A stretch of 64,000 bases of DNA from Streptomyces sp. AC1-42W (GTDB taxonomy: Bacteria > Actinomycetota > Actinomycetes > Streptomycetales > Streptomycetaceae): positions 702,001-766,000 of the forward strand of contig NZ_QKWY01000001.1 of NCBI RefSeq assembly GCF_003248355.1, in the 5' to 3' direction. Below are positions 26,429-36,436 of this stretch, one piece after another. The translations under genes were made by a program, and so were the position numbers. Within the stretch, counting starts at the first letter, position 1. Every line of letters starts with the position of its first letter. The notes below the pieces were generated by a model. That model saw only the letters and a program-made list of their open reading frames with translations. It was not told where the DNA came from and ran no database searches.

Positions 26429-27592
26429 GTGGACGCGGGACTCAAGCGCGAGCTGGAGCAGAAGGTCGGGGCCGGTGAGCGGCTGACCCGCGAGGACGGG
26501 ATCGCGCTCTACGAGTCCGACGACCTGGCCTGGCTCGGCGGGCTGGCCCATGAGGTGCGTACGCGCAAGAACGGCGACGTCGTCCACTTCAACGTCAACC
26601 GGCACCTCAACATGACCAACGTGTGCACCGCCTCGTGCGCGTACTGCTCCTTCCAGCGCAAGCCGGGGGAGAAGGACGCGTACACCATGCGCATCGAGGA
26701 GGCGGTGAAGCTCGCCAAGGCGATGGAGGGCGAGAACCTCACCGAGCTGCACATCGTCAACGGGCTGCACCCCTCGCTGCCGTGGCGCTACTACCCGCGC
26801 TCGCTGAGCGCGCTCAAGGAGGCGCTGCCGCAGGTCTCCCTCAAGGCGTTCACCGCCACCGAGATCCACCACTTCGAGACGATCTCCGGCATGTCCGCCT
26901 CGGACATCCTGGACGAGCTGATCGAGGCCGGTCTGGAGTCGCTGACCGGCGGCGGCGCGGAGATCTTCGACTGGGAGGTCCGCCAGCACATCGTGGACCA
27001 CCGGACGCACTGGGAGGACTGGTCGCGCATCCACCGGCTCGCCCACGAGAAGGGGCTCAAGACGCCGGCGACCATGCTCTACGGGCACATCGAGGAGCCC
27101 CGGCACCGGGTGGACCACGTCCTGCGGCTGCGGGAGCTCCAGGACGAGACCGGCGGCTTCCAGGTCTTCATCCCGCTGCGCTACCAGCACGACTTCGTGG
27201 ACATGAAGGACGGCAAGGTCCGCAACAAGCTCCAGGCGCGGACCACGATGGCGACCGGCGCCGAGGCGCTGAAGACCTTCGCCGTCTCCCGGCTGCTGTT
27301 CGACAACGTGCCGCACGTCAAGGTGTTCTGGGTGATGCACGGCGTGCAGACCGCGCAGCTCGCCCTCCAGCACGGCGCGGACGACATGGACGGCTCGGTC
27401 GTCGAGTACAAGATCACGCACGACGCGGACAACTACGGCACGCCGAACAAGCTGACCCGCGAGGATCTGCTCGACCTGATCCGGGACGCCGGTTTCCGCC
27501 CGGTGGAGCGCAACACCCGGTACGAGATCATCCGCGAGTACCCCGGACCGGACGCGGAGCGGCGCGAGTCGCCGCAGCCGATGCGGGTCTGA
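26429..27592 (+). CDS. mqnE: Aminofutalosine synthase MqnE
   Basis: This 387-aa radical SAM enzyme joins 3-(1-carboxyvinyloxy)benzoate to SAM-derived adenosyl radical, giving aminofutalosine, an early step of futalosine menaquinone biosynthesis. The CTASCAYCSFQRK cluster supplies the CxxxCxxC iron-sulfur ligands. The GTG start follows ATGGAGG. Its length and neighbours match the known actinobacterial gene. Confidence 0.93.
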   Translation: MDAGLKRELEQKVGAGERLTREDGIALYESDDLAWLGGLAHEVRTRKNGDVVHFNVNRHLNMTNVCTASCAYCSFQRKPGEKDAYTMRIEEAVKLAKAMEGENLTELHIVNGLHPSLPWRYYPRSLSALKEALPQVSLKAFTATEIHHFETISGMSASDILDELIEAGLESLTGGGAEIFDWEVRQHIVDHRTHWEDWSRIHRLAHEKGLKTPATMLYGHIEEPRHRVDHVLRLRELQDETGGFQVFIPLRYQHDFVDMKDGKVRNKLQARTTMATGAEALKTFAVSRLLFDNVPHVKVFWVMHGVQTAQLALQHGADDMDGSVVEYKITHDADNYGTPNKLTREDLLDLIRDAGFRPVERNTRYEIIREYPGPDAERRESPQPMRV

Positions 27593-27624
27593 CCCGGCGC
27601 GCCGCGCGGCGCCACGCGTACGAG

Positions 27625-27653
27625 AGCTCCGGCCACCGTCCCCGGCCGGAGCT
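27625..27653 (+). terminator. Terminator after mqnE
   Basis: AGCTCCGGCC (27625-27634) and GGCCGGAGCT (27644-27653) form a perfect 10-bp stem followed by ttcttgt. Confidence 0.85.
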
Positions 27654-27691
27654 TTCTTGTGCCGCGTGCATGTAATAGTTAATCTGCGGTT

Positions 27692-28216
27692 ATGAGTCTT
27701 ACCTTTGTGGTCGATCCGCCCTTCGACGCGCCCCTGGGCGACGGCATCGTCGCGCTCTGGGCCGACGTGTCCAACGCCGGCGGCGCGGTGGGCTTCGTAC
27801 CGCCCGTGTCGGAGGAGGACGTACGGCCCGAGCTGCTGAAGCACCAGCTCGGGCTGGCCGAGGGCCGTACCCGGCTGGTCGTCGGTTACGACGGGGAGGG
27901 CGCCGTCGCCGCCACCGCCTTCCTCGTCCGCAACACGCACCGGCTGATGCGCCACTGGCTGTGGGCGTACACCGTGATGGTCCACCCCCGTCACCAGGGC
28001 CGTGGGTACGGCCGGGACCTGATGGAGGTGGTCGCGGACGCGGCCCGCGCCACCGAGGGCATCGAGGCGCTCCGGCTCACCTGCCGGGGCGGCACGGGCG
28101 CCGACCGCTTCTACGCGGCCTGCGGCTACAAGGAGGTCGGACGCGTTCCGGGGGCGATCCGGGTGGCCGACGGGGACGACCGCGACGACATCACGATGCT
28201 GCTGCCGCTGCTCTGA
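27692..28216 (+). CDS. GNAT-family N-acetyltransferase
   Basis: This 174-aa protein has the acetyl-CoA pyrophosphate loop in VHPRHQGRGYGRDLM and the preceding beta strand. A C-terminal segment GADRFYAACGYKEVGR is also typical of GNAT proteins. It has its own promoter region after the mqnE terminator. The substrate is unknown. Confidence 0.88.
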   Translation: MSLTFVVDPPFDAPLGDGIVALWADVSNAGGAVGFVPPVSEEDVRPELLKHQLGLAEGRTRLVVGYDGEGAVAATAFLVRNTHRLMRHWLWAYTVMVHPRHQGRGYGRDLMEVVADAARATEGIEALRLTCRGGTGADRFYAACGYKEVGRVPGAIRVADGDDRDDITMLLPLL

Positions 28217-28308
28217 GCACCGCCGGGACGCGGCCCTGCGAATCGATCGATTGCGGGGCATGCTTCACTGGTCGGGCAGGACTGTCGTACGTAGAGAGAA
28301 GGCCAGCT

Positions 28309-28605
28309 GTGTCCGCTGCCAAGCCGAGCGCAACGATCCGGTACACCGCGATGCGTCTCAGCATCTTCGTCGGCTGCTTCGTCATCGCGGCCGTCGCCGT
28401 CCACTTCGGAGTGGTGCCGTCCGGGGTCGGGGGCTCCAACCTCGTGTGGGTGATCCTGCTCGCCCTGGTGCTGTCCGCGCCGCTCAGCTTCGTCGTGCTG
28501 CGCAAGCAGCGTGACGAGATGTCCGAGCAGATCGTCGACTCGGTCGGCCGGGCCAAGGCGCGCCTGGAGGCCAACCGCACCCGCGAGGACGGCGTCACCT
28601 CGTAA
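28309..28605 (+). CDS. DUF4229 small membrane protein
   Basis: This 98-aa protein has two hydrophobic helices (LSIFVGCFVIAAVAVHF and LVWVILLALVLSAPLSFVVL) and a charged tail with DEMSEQIVDSV. It starts with GTG after GAGAGAAGG. I recognise the family as actinobacterial DUF4229. The function is unknown. Confidence 0.8.
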   Translation: MSAAKPSATIRYTAMRLSIFVGCFVIAAVAVHFGVVPSGVGGSNLVWVILLALVLSAPLSFVVLRKQRDEMSEQIVDSVGRAKARLEANRTREDGVTS

Positions 28606-28670
28606 GGAGAACGGCGTCACCCCGTAAGAACGGCGTAAGTTACCTCACATCCCGGCTTCTTTTCCCGTCG

Positions 28671-28711
28671 AACCCCGGCGCAGGAGCAACCGCTCCTGTA
28701 CTGGGGTTTTT
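28671..28711 (+). terminator. Terminator hairpin with T run
   Basis: A stem of AACCCC/GGGGTT with an inner CAGGAGC/GCTCCTG stem and loop aacc is followed by TTTTT. It ends the DUF4229 transcript. Confidence 0.8.
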
Positions 28712-28786
28712 CGTGTATCCAGGCGGAGTTGGGCGCTCCGGCCGGCCGCGCGGGGGCTGGGAGCGCTCTCTTGTACCAAAGAAGAC

Positions 28787-28803
28787 CTTTGAGGTCCTCA
28801 AAG
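28787..28803. promoter_or_regulatory. 7-bp-arm palindrome upstream of leader and symporter
   Basis: CTTTGAG, gtc, CTCAAAG lies 23-39 bases before the leader-peptide ATG, where a repressor or activator of the symporter would bind. The local sequence is AT-rich for this genome. The cognate regulator is not identifiable. Confidence 0.5.
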
Positions 28804-28825
28804 TTCAAGTGTTAACGTGTTCGGC

Positions 28826-28933
28826 ATGAAGACTGCTGTGCGCCTCCGATCTGCCACGGGCACCCCGCTCGTGGAGCGCCTGCACGTCGATCTCTGCCGC
28901 TGTATGTCCGCGGTCTGTTGCCGCAACGTCTGA
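28826..28933 (+). CDS. Cys-rich putative leader peptide (35 aa)
   Basis: A 35-codon frame encodes MKTAVRLRSATGTPLVER, then LHVDLCRCMSAVCCRNV. Streptomyces commonly has short leader peptides with an LHVDLCRC-like segment upstream of transporters and sulfur genes. Four cysteines near the end fit a ribosome-mediated cysteine sensor. It lies 118 bases before the symporter start. The regulatory role is inference. Confidence 0.6.
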   Translation: MKTAVRLRSATGTPLVERLHVDLCRCMSAVCCRNV

Positions 28934-29051
28934 TTCCGGCACATGCAGCGGCGTCGCCCTCCGGGTTCTGCCCTGACGCGGGCGCCGCACCCCCGTCCCC
29001 CTCCGCACACCGTCCCCGTGCGTCCCGATGCGTCACATCTGGAGTGTGTCC

Positions 29052-30395
29052 GTGTCCGCGAACCCCGCGTCCACCGCCGAGAAGCCCACAGGCTCCGGCT
29101 TCCGCATACCCAAGGTCCCGTTCTGGGCCCAGATCGTCGCCGGTCTCGTCCTCGGCGTCCTGCTCGGCTGGCTCACCCGCAGCCTGGACATCGACTGGCT
29201 CTACACCACGCTCGACAAGATCGGCCACATCTTCGTCCAGCTGCTGAAGCTGGCCGTCGCGCCCCTGGTCTTCTTCGCGATCCTGGTGTCGATCACCAAC
29301 CTGCGCAAGGTCAACAACGCCGCCCGGCTGGCCACCCGCACCCTGCTCTGGTTCATGATCACCTCGCTGATCGCCGTCGCCATCGGCCTCGGGATCGGCC
29401 TGGTCACCAACCCGGGCTCCGGCACCGGCCTGACCCCCCGGGACGGCAAGCTCCCCGAGCACGCGGGCTCCTGGCTCGACTTCCTGACCGGCATCATCCC
29501 GGACAACGTCATCACGCCGTTCGCCGAGCTGAACGTGCTCCAGATCGTCTTCATGGCCGCCGTCGCCGGTATCGCCGCCCTCCAGCTCGGCGAGAAGGCC
29601 CAGCCGATCCTGACCCTCAGCGAATCGGTCCTGGAGCTGCTGCAGAAGGCCCTGTGGTGGGTCATCCGCCTCGCCCCCCTCGGCACCGTCGGCCTCATCG
29701 GCTACGCGATCGCCGACTACGGCTGGGACCTGATCGGCAAGTACGCGACGTTCACCGCCGACGTCTACATCGGCTGCGCGCTGGTGATGTTCGGCGTCTA
29801 CCCGCTGCTGCTCGCCACCGTCGCCAAGGTCAGCCCGCTCCAGTTCTTCAAGGGCGCCTGGCCCGCGATCCAGCTGGCGTTCGTCTCGCGCTCCTCGGTC
29901 GGCACCATGCCGGTCACCCAGAAGGTCACCGAGCGCCTCGGCGTCCCGAAGGAGTACGCCTCCTTCTCCGTCCCGTTCGGCGCCACCACCAAGATGGACG
30001 GCTGCGCCGCGATCTACCCGGCGCTCGCCGCGATCTTCATCGCGCAGATCTTCGACGTGCAGCTGGGCATCGGCGACTACCTCCTGATCGCGTTCGTCTC
30101 GGTCATCGGTTCGGCGGCCACCGCCGGTCTGACCGGCGCCACGGTCATGCTGACCCTGACCCTGTCCACGCTGGGCCTCCCGCTGGAGGGCGTCGGCCTG
30201 CTGATGGCCATCGACCCGATCCTGGACATGATGCGGACCGCCACCAACGTGGCCGGTCAAGTTGTAGTACCGTTGATTGTGTCGACGCGCGAGGGCATCC
30301 TCGACCGCGACAAGTTCAACAGCGTGACTTCGGCGCCCGCTGACGCGGAGGAACCGCAGGCTGTGCTGGTCGCCGCCTGCCTCATGAATTCCTGA
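29052..30395 (+). CDS. Dicarboxylate/amino acid:cation symporter (3' end rebuilt by insertion)
   Basis: This 447-aa membrane carrier belongs to the DAACS (GltP/DctA) family. It shows the re-entrant loop SRSSVGTMPVT, the cation-site NVAG segment and TKMDGCAAIYPALAAIF. The GTG at 29052 lies 7 bases after GGAG. From codon GGT at about 30255 the sequence changes character: the last 46 residues (GQVVVPLIVSTREGILDRDK...) are supplied by inserted DNA, while the original 3' end (VGQALVPVIVSAREKILDLD...) sits at 31925-32096. The rebuilt tail matches the lost one well through ...REGILD, so the carrier may still work. Confidence 0.88.
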   Translation: MSANPASTAEKPTGSGFRIPKVPFWAQIVAGLVLGVLLGWLTRSLDIDWLYTTLDKIGHIFVQLLKLAVAPLVFFAILVSITNLRKVNNAARLATRTLLWFMITSLIAVAIGLGIGLVTNPGSGTGLTPRDGKLPEHAGSWLDFLTGIIPDNVITPFAELNVLQIVFMAAVAGIAALQLGEKAQPILTLSESVLELLQKALWWVIRLAPLGTVGLIGYAIADYGWDLIGKYATFTADVYIGCALVMFGVYPLLLATVAKVSPLQFFKGAWPAIQLAFVSRSSVGTMPVTQKVTERLGVPKEYASFSVPFGATTKMDGCAAIYPALAAIFIAQIFDVQLGIGDYLLIAFVSVIGSAATAGLTGATVMLTLTLSTLGLPLEGVGLLMAIDPILDMMRTATNVAGQVVVPLIVSTREGILDRDKFNSVTSAPADAEEPQAVLVAACLMNS

Positions 30396-31927
30396 GGCAA
30401 GCCGGATATTGTGGCGAGTCCTCAGCCGCTGCGCCGACCGGCGTGATTTTGATCGACGTGATCTCTGGGGGCTTGCGCCTGCCACGGCCGATGCTGAATA
30501 CCTCGACGTGGTCGATCACGGACGCCACGATGGCGCGACGGCGTTCGAGGTTCTCGGCTTCGTCATCCTTCCAGACCGCAAGCACATCGGTCTCGACGCG
30601 GGATCGACGGATAGTCGCTGTCGTTTCGCGTGCGCGCAAGGTCTGGAGCTCTGCGCGAAGGTGGGTCAAGGAGTCGAAGTAGTCTTCGTCCTCCATCTGG
30701 CCTTCCTTCCAGCGGCCTCGGAGCGCTCGGATACGGCTCTCCAGCAAACTGATCTGGCCCGTGAGGTCCTCCGTCTGTGCCGCTTCCTCTTGGGACATGC
30801 GGGACAAGAGCGCAGCCTCAATCACTTCATTGAGCCGTTCTTCGATCCACTCGTACTTGCGGCTCACCTTGCCGCAGCCCAGGCGCCCGTTCTGACCTCG
30901 CTGGCCAGAGTGACAGAACGTCCGCCGGAAGGTTCGTCCCTGGATGGTCGCCCACTGGACGCGCATGGCGGAGCCGCAATAGCCGCAGCGCAGGAACCCG
31001 GAGTACACGTGCTTCCGCTTGCCTGACCCTTGCGCCGCCTGGGTGGCTCGTCCATCGAGGATCGTCTGAACGTTCTCCCATTGCTCGCGAGTCAGTGGTG
31101 CGCCGTAGACGCTGTCCCCGATGTCCTGGCCCTTGTAGGTGACGATCCCCCCGGTCCGCTCCGACCGGTACACACGCTTCACTGACTGGATGGTCCACGC
31201 GCCACCGTGTGGCGTCGTAGAGCCCTTGGAACTCCAGTACCGGGCCACATCACCAGGTGTCTTCGAGTTTCGGTCCATCAGCATGCGATAGCCCTCGCGG
31301 ATGAGTTCGGCTTCGCCTTCGTCCAGTTGCTGGAAGTGCGACCCCTCCTTGAAGCCGAATTGCCGCATCCCGCCGGCGTGCGGCTTGCCCTGCTCTCTCC
31401 GCTGCAAGAGGGAGTTGTTGACACGCTCAGACATGCGCTCGGTCTCCTGCTGAGCCACCGCTCCCTTGATCGTCAGGATCATGCGGCCGTTGGCTGTCGC
31501 CGTATCCTCGCCCTCCGTCGTGGCGAACGCGAACCCGTGTTCCTTCTGCTCTTCGAGGAAGCTGGTCAGCTCGCTGATCCGGCGCGTCAGCCGGTCGATG
31601 GAGTAGACGACGATGCCGTCGATGAAGCCGTCCCGTGCGTCTCTGAGCATCTCCGTGTACTGAGGGCGGCTGCGCTTGCTCGTGGTCGACGCCGACACGT
31701 CGTTCTCCGGGTAGACCTTGAGGACTCCCCACCCCATGCGTTCGCACAGTTCCCGGCACGCTTTCTCCTGGCGCTGGATACCGAGTTCCTGGCCCTTGCG
31801 GTCCTTGCTGATGCGTACGTAGATCCCTACACGCTTCGGCTTGGTCATGCCCCACCCCTGGTCACGTGTCAGATGCCTGTGCTCTTTACAACGTGCATAC
31901 ACAGTGCGAGGTTACGGATATGGTCGG
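30254..31927. mobile_element. 1.67-kb insertion carrying only a large serine recombinase
   Basis: The symporter coding sequence is cut between about 30254 and 31927. Both junctions contain CGG: gtggcCGGtcaag on the left and atggtCGGccagg on the right. Joining the outer flanks at CGG restores the expected ...TNVAGQALVPVIV reading. The inner flanks, tcaagttgtagtaccg and the reverse complement of gaggttacggat, are related, as the two arms of a serine-integrase attP would be. The only gene inside is the recombinase. This is either a minimal integrative element or a remnant of a larger one. Confidence 0.75.
30382..31848 (-). CDS. Large serine recombinase / integrase
   Basis: This 488-aa site-specific recombinase has the resolvase catalytic domain at the N-terminus (VGIYVRISKDRKGQELGIQR, nucleophile Ser14; also YSIDRLTRR), a recombinase domain, a zinc ribbon (LRCGYCGSAM ... 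FCHSGQ ... LGCGK) and a coiled-coil region. The ATG at 31848 precedes MTKPKRVGIYVR; an upstream extension of 18 codons is less likely. Its stop overlaps the rebuilt end of the symporter gene by 14 bases, convergently. It should catalyse attP x attB integration at the symporter gene. Confidence 0.92.
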   Translation of the reverse strand: MTKPKRVGIYVRISKDRKGQELGIQRQEKACRELCERMGWGVLKVYPENDVSASTTSKRSRPQYTEMLRDARDGFIDGIVVYSIDRLTRRISELTSFLEEQKEHGFAFATTEGEDTATANGRMILTIKGAVAQQETERMSERVNNSLLQRREQGKPHAGGMRQFGFKEGSHFQQLDEGEAELIREGYRMLMDRNSKTPGDVARYWSSKGSTTPHGGAWTIQSVKRVYRSERTGGIVTYKGQDIGDSVYGAPLTREQWENVQTILDGRATQAAQGSGKRKHVYSGFLRCGYCGSAMRVQWATIQGRTFRRTFCHSGQRGQNGRLGCGKVSRKYEWIEERLNEVIEAALLSRMSQEEAAQTEDLTGQISLLESRIRALRGRWKEGQMEDEDYFDSLTHLRAELQTLRARETTATIRRSRVETDVLAVWKDDEAENLERRRAIVASVIDHVEVFSIGRGRRKPPEITSIKITPVGAAAEDSPQYPACLRNS

Positions 31928-32096
31928 CCAGGCGCTCGTCCCGGTGATCGTCTCGGCCCGCGAGAAGATCCTCGACCTCGACGCCTACCACACGGCCTCG
32001 GCCTCCCCGGTGGACGACGCCGAGCCGAAGGGCGCCGAGTCGGCGGGCACCGGGGCACCGGCCGCCGAGCCGGAGCGCGTCCCGGCCGCCGTCTGA
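31925..32096 (+). pseudogene. Displaced original 3' end of the symporter gene
   Basis: The frame GQALVPVIVSAREKILDLDA... to a stop at 32096 is homologous to the final segment of the symporter and continues into an acidic Ala/Glu-rich tail. It was detached by the serine-recombinase insertion and has no start of its own except a chance ATG at the junction. Confidence 0.8.
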
Positions 32097-32111
32097 CCAC
32101 GCCATACGCGT

Positions 32112-32149
32112 CCGAGGGCCCCTTCTCCCCGCGGAGGAGGGGCCCTCGG
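32112..32149 (+). terminator. Original symporter terminator, now stranded
   Basis: Arms of 17 bp (32112-32128 and 32133-32149) pair with one mismatch around a 4-base loop. It follows the displaced 3' end of the symporter. Confidence 0.75.
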
Positions 32150-32188
32150 ACGTGCGGCGTACGACGGGCCCCGGCGCGCCCCGTACCC

Positions 32189-32202
32189 TTACCGAGGAGT
32201 AG
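32189..32202. promoter_or_regulatory. Degenerate operator upstream of the tetR gene
   Basis: TTACCGAGGAGTAG matches the perfect palindrome at 35029 (TTACTCCGGAGTAA) at 10 of 14 positions and lies 25 bases before the tetR GTG. This suggests weak autoregulation by the same TetR protein. Confidence 0.35.
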
Positions 32203-32226
32203 TGCCGGGGGGCGGGAGGAGTCGAC

Positions 32227-32871
32227 GTGAGTGCGGGACGCAACAAGCGGATGCCGAGGGCGGTGCGGGAGCGGCAGATGATGGACGCCGCGGTCCGGAC
32301 GTTCGGGCAGCGCGGGTACCGGGCCGCCTCGATGGACGAGATCGCCGAGCTGGCCGGGGTGTCCAAGCCGCTGGTGTACCTCTACCTGAACTCCAAGGAC
32401 GAGCTGTTCACCGCCTGCATCCGGCGCGAGGCACGGGCCCTGCTGGAAGCGGTCCGGGCGGGCGCCGAGCCGGGCCTCCCGGCCGACCGTCAGCTCTGGC
32501 AGGGGCTCCAGGCGTTCTTCACGCACACCGCGGAGAACCAGGACGGCTGGGCGGTGCTCTACCGGCAGGCCCGGACGCACGGCGAGCCGTTCGCCACCGA
32601 GGTGCACGCCATGCGCGAGGAGATCGTCGCCTTCGTGACCGGCCTCATCGGCGCCGCCGCCCGCGAGGCGCACCACGACCGGGCGCTCCCGGACCGGGAC
32701 GTGGCGGGCCTGGCCCAGGCACTGGTGGGCGCCGCGGAGTCACTGGCCGGCTGGGCCAACGAGACCCCGGGCATCTCGGCCCACGAGGCGGCGGCCACCC
32801 TGATGAACTTCTCCTGGGCGGGCCTGGAGAACCTGATGAACGGCCGCTCCTGGCAGGTGCCTAGCCCGTAG
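32227..32871 (+). CDS. TetR-family regulator of the lipid module
   Basis: This 214-aa protein has an N-terminal TetR helix-turn-helix (GYRAASMDEIAELAGVSKPL, VYLYLNSKDELF) and a helical ligand domain. It starts with GTG. It is convergent with the MaoC gene, overlapping by 11 bases, and a matching palindrome lies at the divergent FabG/thiolase promoter. It likely represses those genes until an acyl-CoA binds. Confidence 0.88.
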   Translation: MSAGRNKRMPRAVRERQMMDAAVRTFGQRGYRAASMDEIAELAGVSKPLVYLYLNSKDELFTACIRREARALLEAVRAGAEPGLPADRQLWQGLQAFFTHTAENQDGWAVLYRQARTHGEPFATEVHAMREEIVAFVTGLIGAAAREAHHDRALPDRDVAGLAQALVGAAESLAGWANETPGISAHEAAATLMNFSWAGLENLMNGRSWQVPSP

Positions 32872-33676
32872 TCCCCGTCAGGTGGACGCGGTCGCCGTTC
32901 TCGCCGCCGCGGAGCTGGAACGTGTTTCCCCCGGTGGCGTAGGTGACCGTGGTGGGGAGCGGGACCGGGGCGCGGAAGTCGGCGCGGACGGTGCGCAGGG
33001 TTGCCGGGTCCTCGGTGGCGGCGAGGCAGCGGGCGACGGTCCACATGCCGTGGGCGATGGGGCGCGGGAAGCCGAACGGCCGGGCGGTGAGCGGGTGGAG
33101 GTGGATCGGGTTGCGGTCGCCGGAGGCCGCCGCGTACCGGCGTCCGAGGTTGCCGGGCAGCCGCCACTCGGCGACGGCGGGCAGGGGCGGCGGCGGGTCC
33201 GCGCGGGGCGGCTCCTCGGTGCGCGTCGCGTGCCGGGAGAGGTAGCCGCTGCGGGACTCCCAGACGAGTGCGCCCGCCAGGCGTGCCTCGGTGACCATCG
33301 TGACCTCGGTGCCGCGCCGGTGCGGGGCCAGTTCGCGGGCGTACACCGTGAGTTCCAGGGGGTCCTCGGGTCGCAGGGTGCGGTGGGCGTCGATCTCGAT
33401 CCAGGTGTGGACGAGTCCGGTCACCGGGAGCGGGAAGCCGCGGCGGGTCATCAGCCGCATGGCCTGCGGGAACGCCAGCACGTGCGGGTACGTCACCGGC
33501 AGCGGGCCGTCCGCCGCGAAACCGCAGATCCGGCGGTAGGCGGCCAGCGGGCCGGGCGCGGCGGGGGCGGCCGGCCGGTGCGCGCGGCCGGTGGGGAGCG
33601 TGGCGCCGGGGCGGCCGGGGTGCTTGAAGGGGGCGGAGACGGCGCCCCGGACCAGCGAGAGGGTCAGGCTCGTCAC
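32861..33676 (-). CDS. MaoC-like acyl dehydratase
   Basis: This 271-aa double-hotdog protein has the hydratase-2 motif GRRYAAASGDRNPIHLHP with PRPIAHGMW following, containing the catalytic Asp and His. It is downstream of the FabG4-like gene with a 4-base gap. The pair resembles mycobacterial HtdX and FabG4 (Rv0241c/Rv0242c), which act in a fatty-acid cycle. Confidence 0.87.
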   Translation of the reverse strand: MTSLTLSLVRGAVSAPFKHPGRPGATLPTGRAHRPAAPAAPGPLAAYRRICGFAADGPLPVTYPHVLAFPQAMRLMTRRGFPLPVTGLVHTWIEIDAHRTLRPEDPLELTVYARELAPHRRGTEVTMVTEARLAGALVWESRSGYLSRHATRTEEPPRADPPPPLPAVAEWRLPGNLGRRYAAASGDRNPIHLHPLTARPFGFPRPIAHGMWTVARCLAATEDPATLRTVRADFRAPVPLPTTVTYATGGNTFQLRGGENGDRVHLTGTTG

Positions 33677-33680
33677 CGGG

Positions 33681-35000
<1,320 letters not shown>

Positions 35001-35028
35001 TGTCCAGACTCCCTGCTCGGTCGTAGAT

Positions 35029-35056
35029 TTACTCCGGAGTAAGGTTACTCAAGAGT
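35029..35056. promoter_or_regulatory. Tandem operators between fabG and thiolase
   Basis: TTACTCCGGAGTAA (35029-35042) is a perfect palindrome. ACTCAAGAGT (35047-35056) repeats the ACTC-2 bp-GAGT core. Both lie in the 76-bp divergent promoter region, suitable for binding two TetR dimers. Confidence 0.65.
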
Positions 35057-35076
35057 CAGGAGCTGGTCGAGATGAG

Positions 35077-36354
35077 TTGGTCGAGTTGATTCCCCTCGCA
35101 CTCCCGCAGCCCCGCCGGGTCGCGGTCATCGGTGGCAGCCGCATCCCCTTCGCGCGCTCCGACGGGCCCTACGCGCAGGCGTCCAACCAGCAGATGCTGA
35201 CCGCCGCGCTCGACGGCCTGGTCGAGCGGTTCGGGCTCGGGGGCGAGCGGATCGGCGAGTTCGCCGCGGGCGCGGTCCTCAAGCACAGCCGCGACTTCAA
35301 CCTGGCCCGCGAGACCGTTCTCGGCTCGCGGCTGGACCCGCGCACCCCCGCGTACGACGTCCAGCAGGCGTGCGGCACCGGCCTCCAGGCGGTGATCGGC
35401 GCCGCGAACAAGATCATGCTCGGCGCGATCGACTCCGCGATAGCCGGCGGCACCGACACCGCGAGCGATGCCCCGCTCGGCGTCAACGACGAACTGCGCA
35501 GGCTGCTGCTGTCCGTGCGGCGCGCCCGGTCGGCGGGCGCCCGTGCGAAGGCCCTCACCGGCGTACGCCCCCGCCACCTCGTCCCGGACATCCCGCGCAA
35601 CGCCGAACCCCGCACCGGGCTCTCGATGGGCGAGCACGCGGCGCTCACCGCCCGGAAGTGGGACATCGGCCGCGCCGAGCAGGACCTGCTCGCCGCCACC
35701 AGCCACCGGCGGCTCGCCGCAGCGTACGACCGGGGCTTCCTGGACGACCTGGTCGTCCCGTACCGCGGCCTGGAGCGCGACCAGAACCTGCGACCCGGCT
35801 CCACGGAGGCGAAACTCGCCACGTTGAAGCCGGTGTTCGGCACGGACCGGCCCGGCGCGACGATGACCGCGGGCAACTCGACGCCGCTCACGGACGGCGC
35901 CGCGACCGTGCTCCTGGCGAGCGAGGAGTGGGCCGCGGCGCACGGCCTGGAGCCGCAGGCGTACCTCTCGCTGTACGAGACGGCCGCGGTGGACTACGTG
36001 AACGGCGAGGACGGGCTGCTGATGGCGCCGGCGTACGCCGTGCCCCGGCTCCTGGAGCGGGCCGGGCTCGGCATGGACGACTTCGACCTGGTCGAGGTCC
36101 ATGAGGCGTTCGCCTCGCAGGTGCTGGCCACACTGGCCGCCTGGGAGAAGCAGGGGCTCGCGCCGGTGGACCGCGACCGGCTCAACGTCGCCGGGTCCTC
36201 GCTGGCCACCGGCCACCCCTTCGCCGCGACCGGCGCCCGGATCGTCGCCACGCTCGCCAAGCTGCTCGCGGAGCGGGACGCGCCCGGCCGGGGGCTGATC
36301 TCGATCTGCGCCGCCGGTGGCCAGGGCGTCACGGCGATCCTCGAACGGGCGTGA
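35077..36354 (+). CDS. Thiolase (acetyl-CoA acetyltransferase, FadA2-like)
   Basis: This 425-aa enzyme has the nucleophile Cys in DVQQACGTGLQAV, the His in LATGHPFAATGAR and the second Cys in ICAAGGQGVTA. The start is uncertain: the TTG at 35077 gives the ORF, and a TTG at 35086 is also in frame. Divergence from FabG4/MaoC matches the arrangement of Rv0243 with Rv0242c/Rv0241c. It likely works in beta-oxidation or the reverse direction. Confidence 0.9.
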   Translation: MVELIPLALPQPRRVAVIGGSRIPFARSDGPYAQASNQQMLTAALDGLVERFGLGGERIGEFAAGAVLKHSRDFNLARETVLGSRLDPRTPAYDVQQACGTGLQAVIGAANKIMLGAIDSAIAGGTDTASDAPLGVNDELRRLLLSVRRARSAGARAKALTGVRPRHLVPDIPRNAEPRTGLSMGEHAALTARKWDIGRAEQDLLAATSHRRLAAAYDRGFLDDLVVPYRGLERDQNLRPGSTEAKLATLKPVFGTDRPGATMTAGNSTPLTDGAATVLLASEEWAAAHGLEPQAYLSLYETAAVDYVNGEDGLLMAPAYAVPRLLERAGLGMDDFDLVEVHEAFASQVLATLAAWEKQGLAPVDRDRLNVAGSSLATGHPFAATGARIVATLAKLLAERDAPGRGLISICAAGGQGVTAILERA

Positions 36355-36436
36355 GCCCGCCGCCCACCAGCGCCCCCCACCCGTGCACGGCCGTCCCCCC
36401 GGTGAACCGCCCGTCCCCGAAGTCCAGGAGTCGCAC

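Noticed and set aside
26429..27592. CofH/CofG-type F420 enzyme
   Set aside because: The radical SAM protein matches MqnE in length and lies with UbiD, UbiA and UbiX menaquinone genes.
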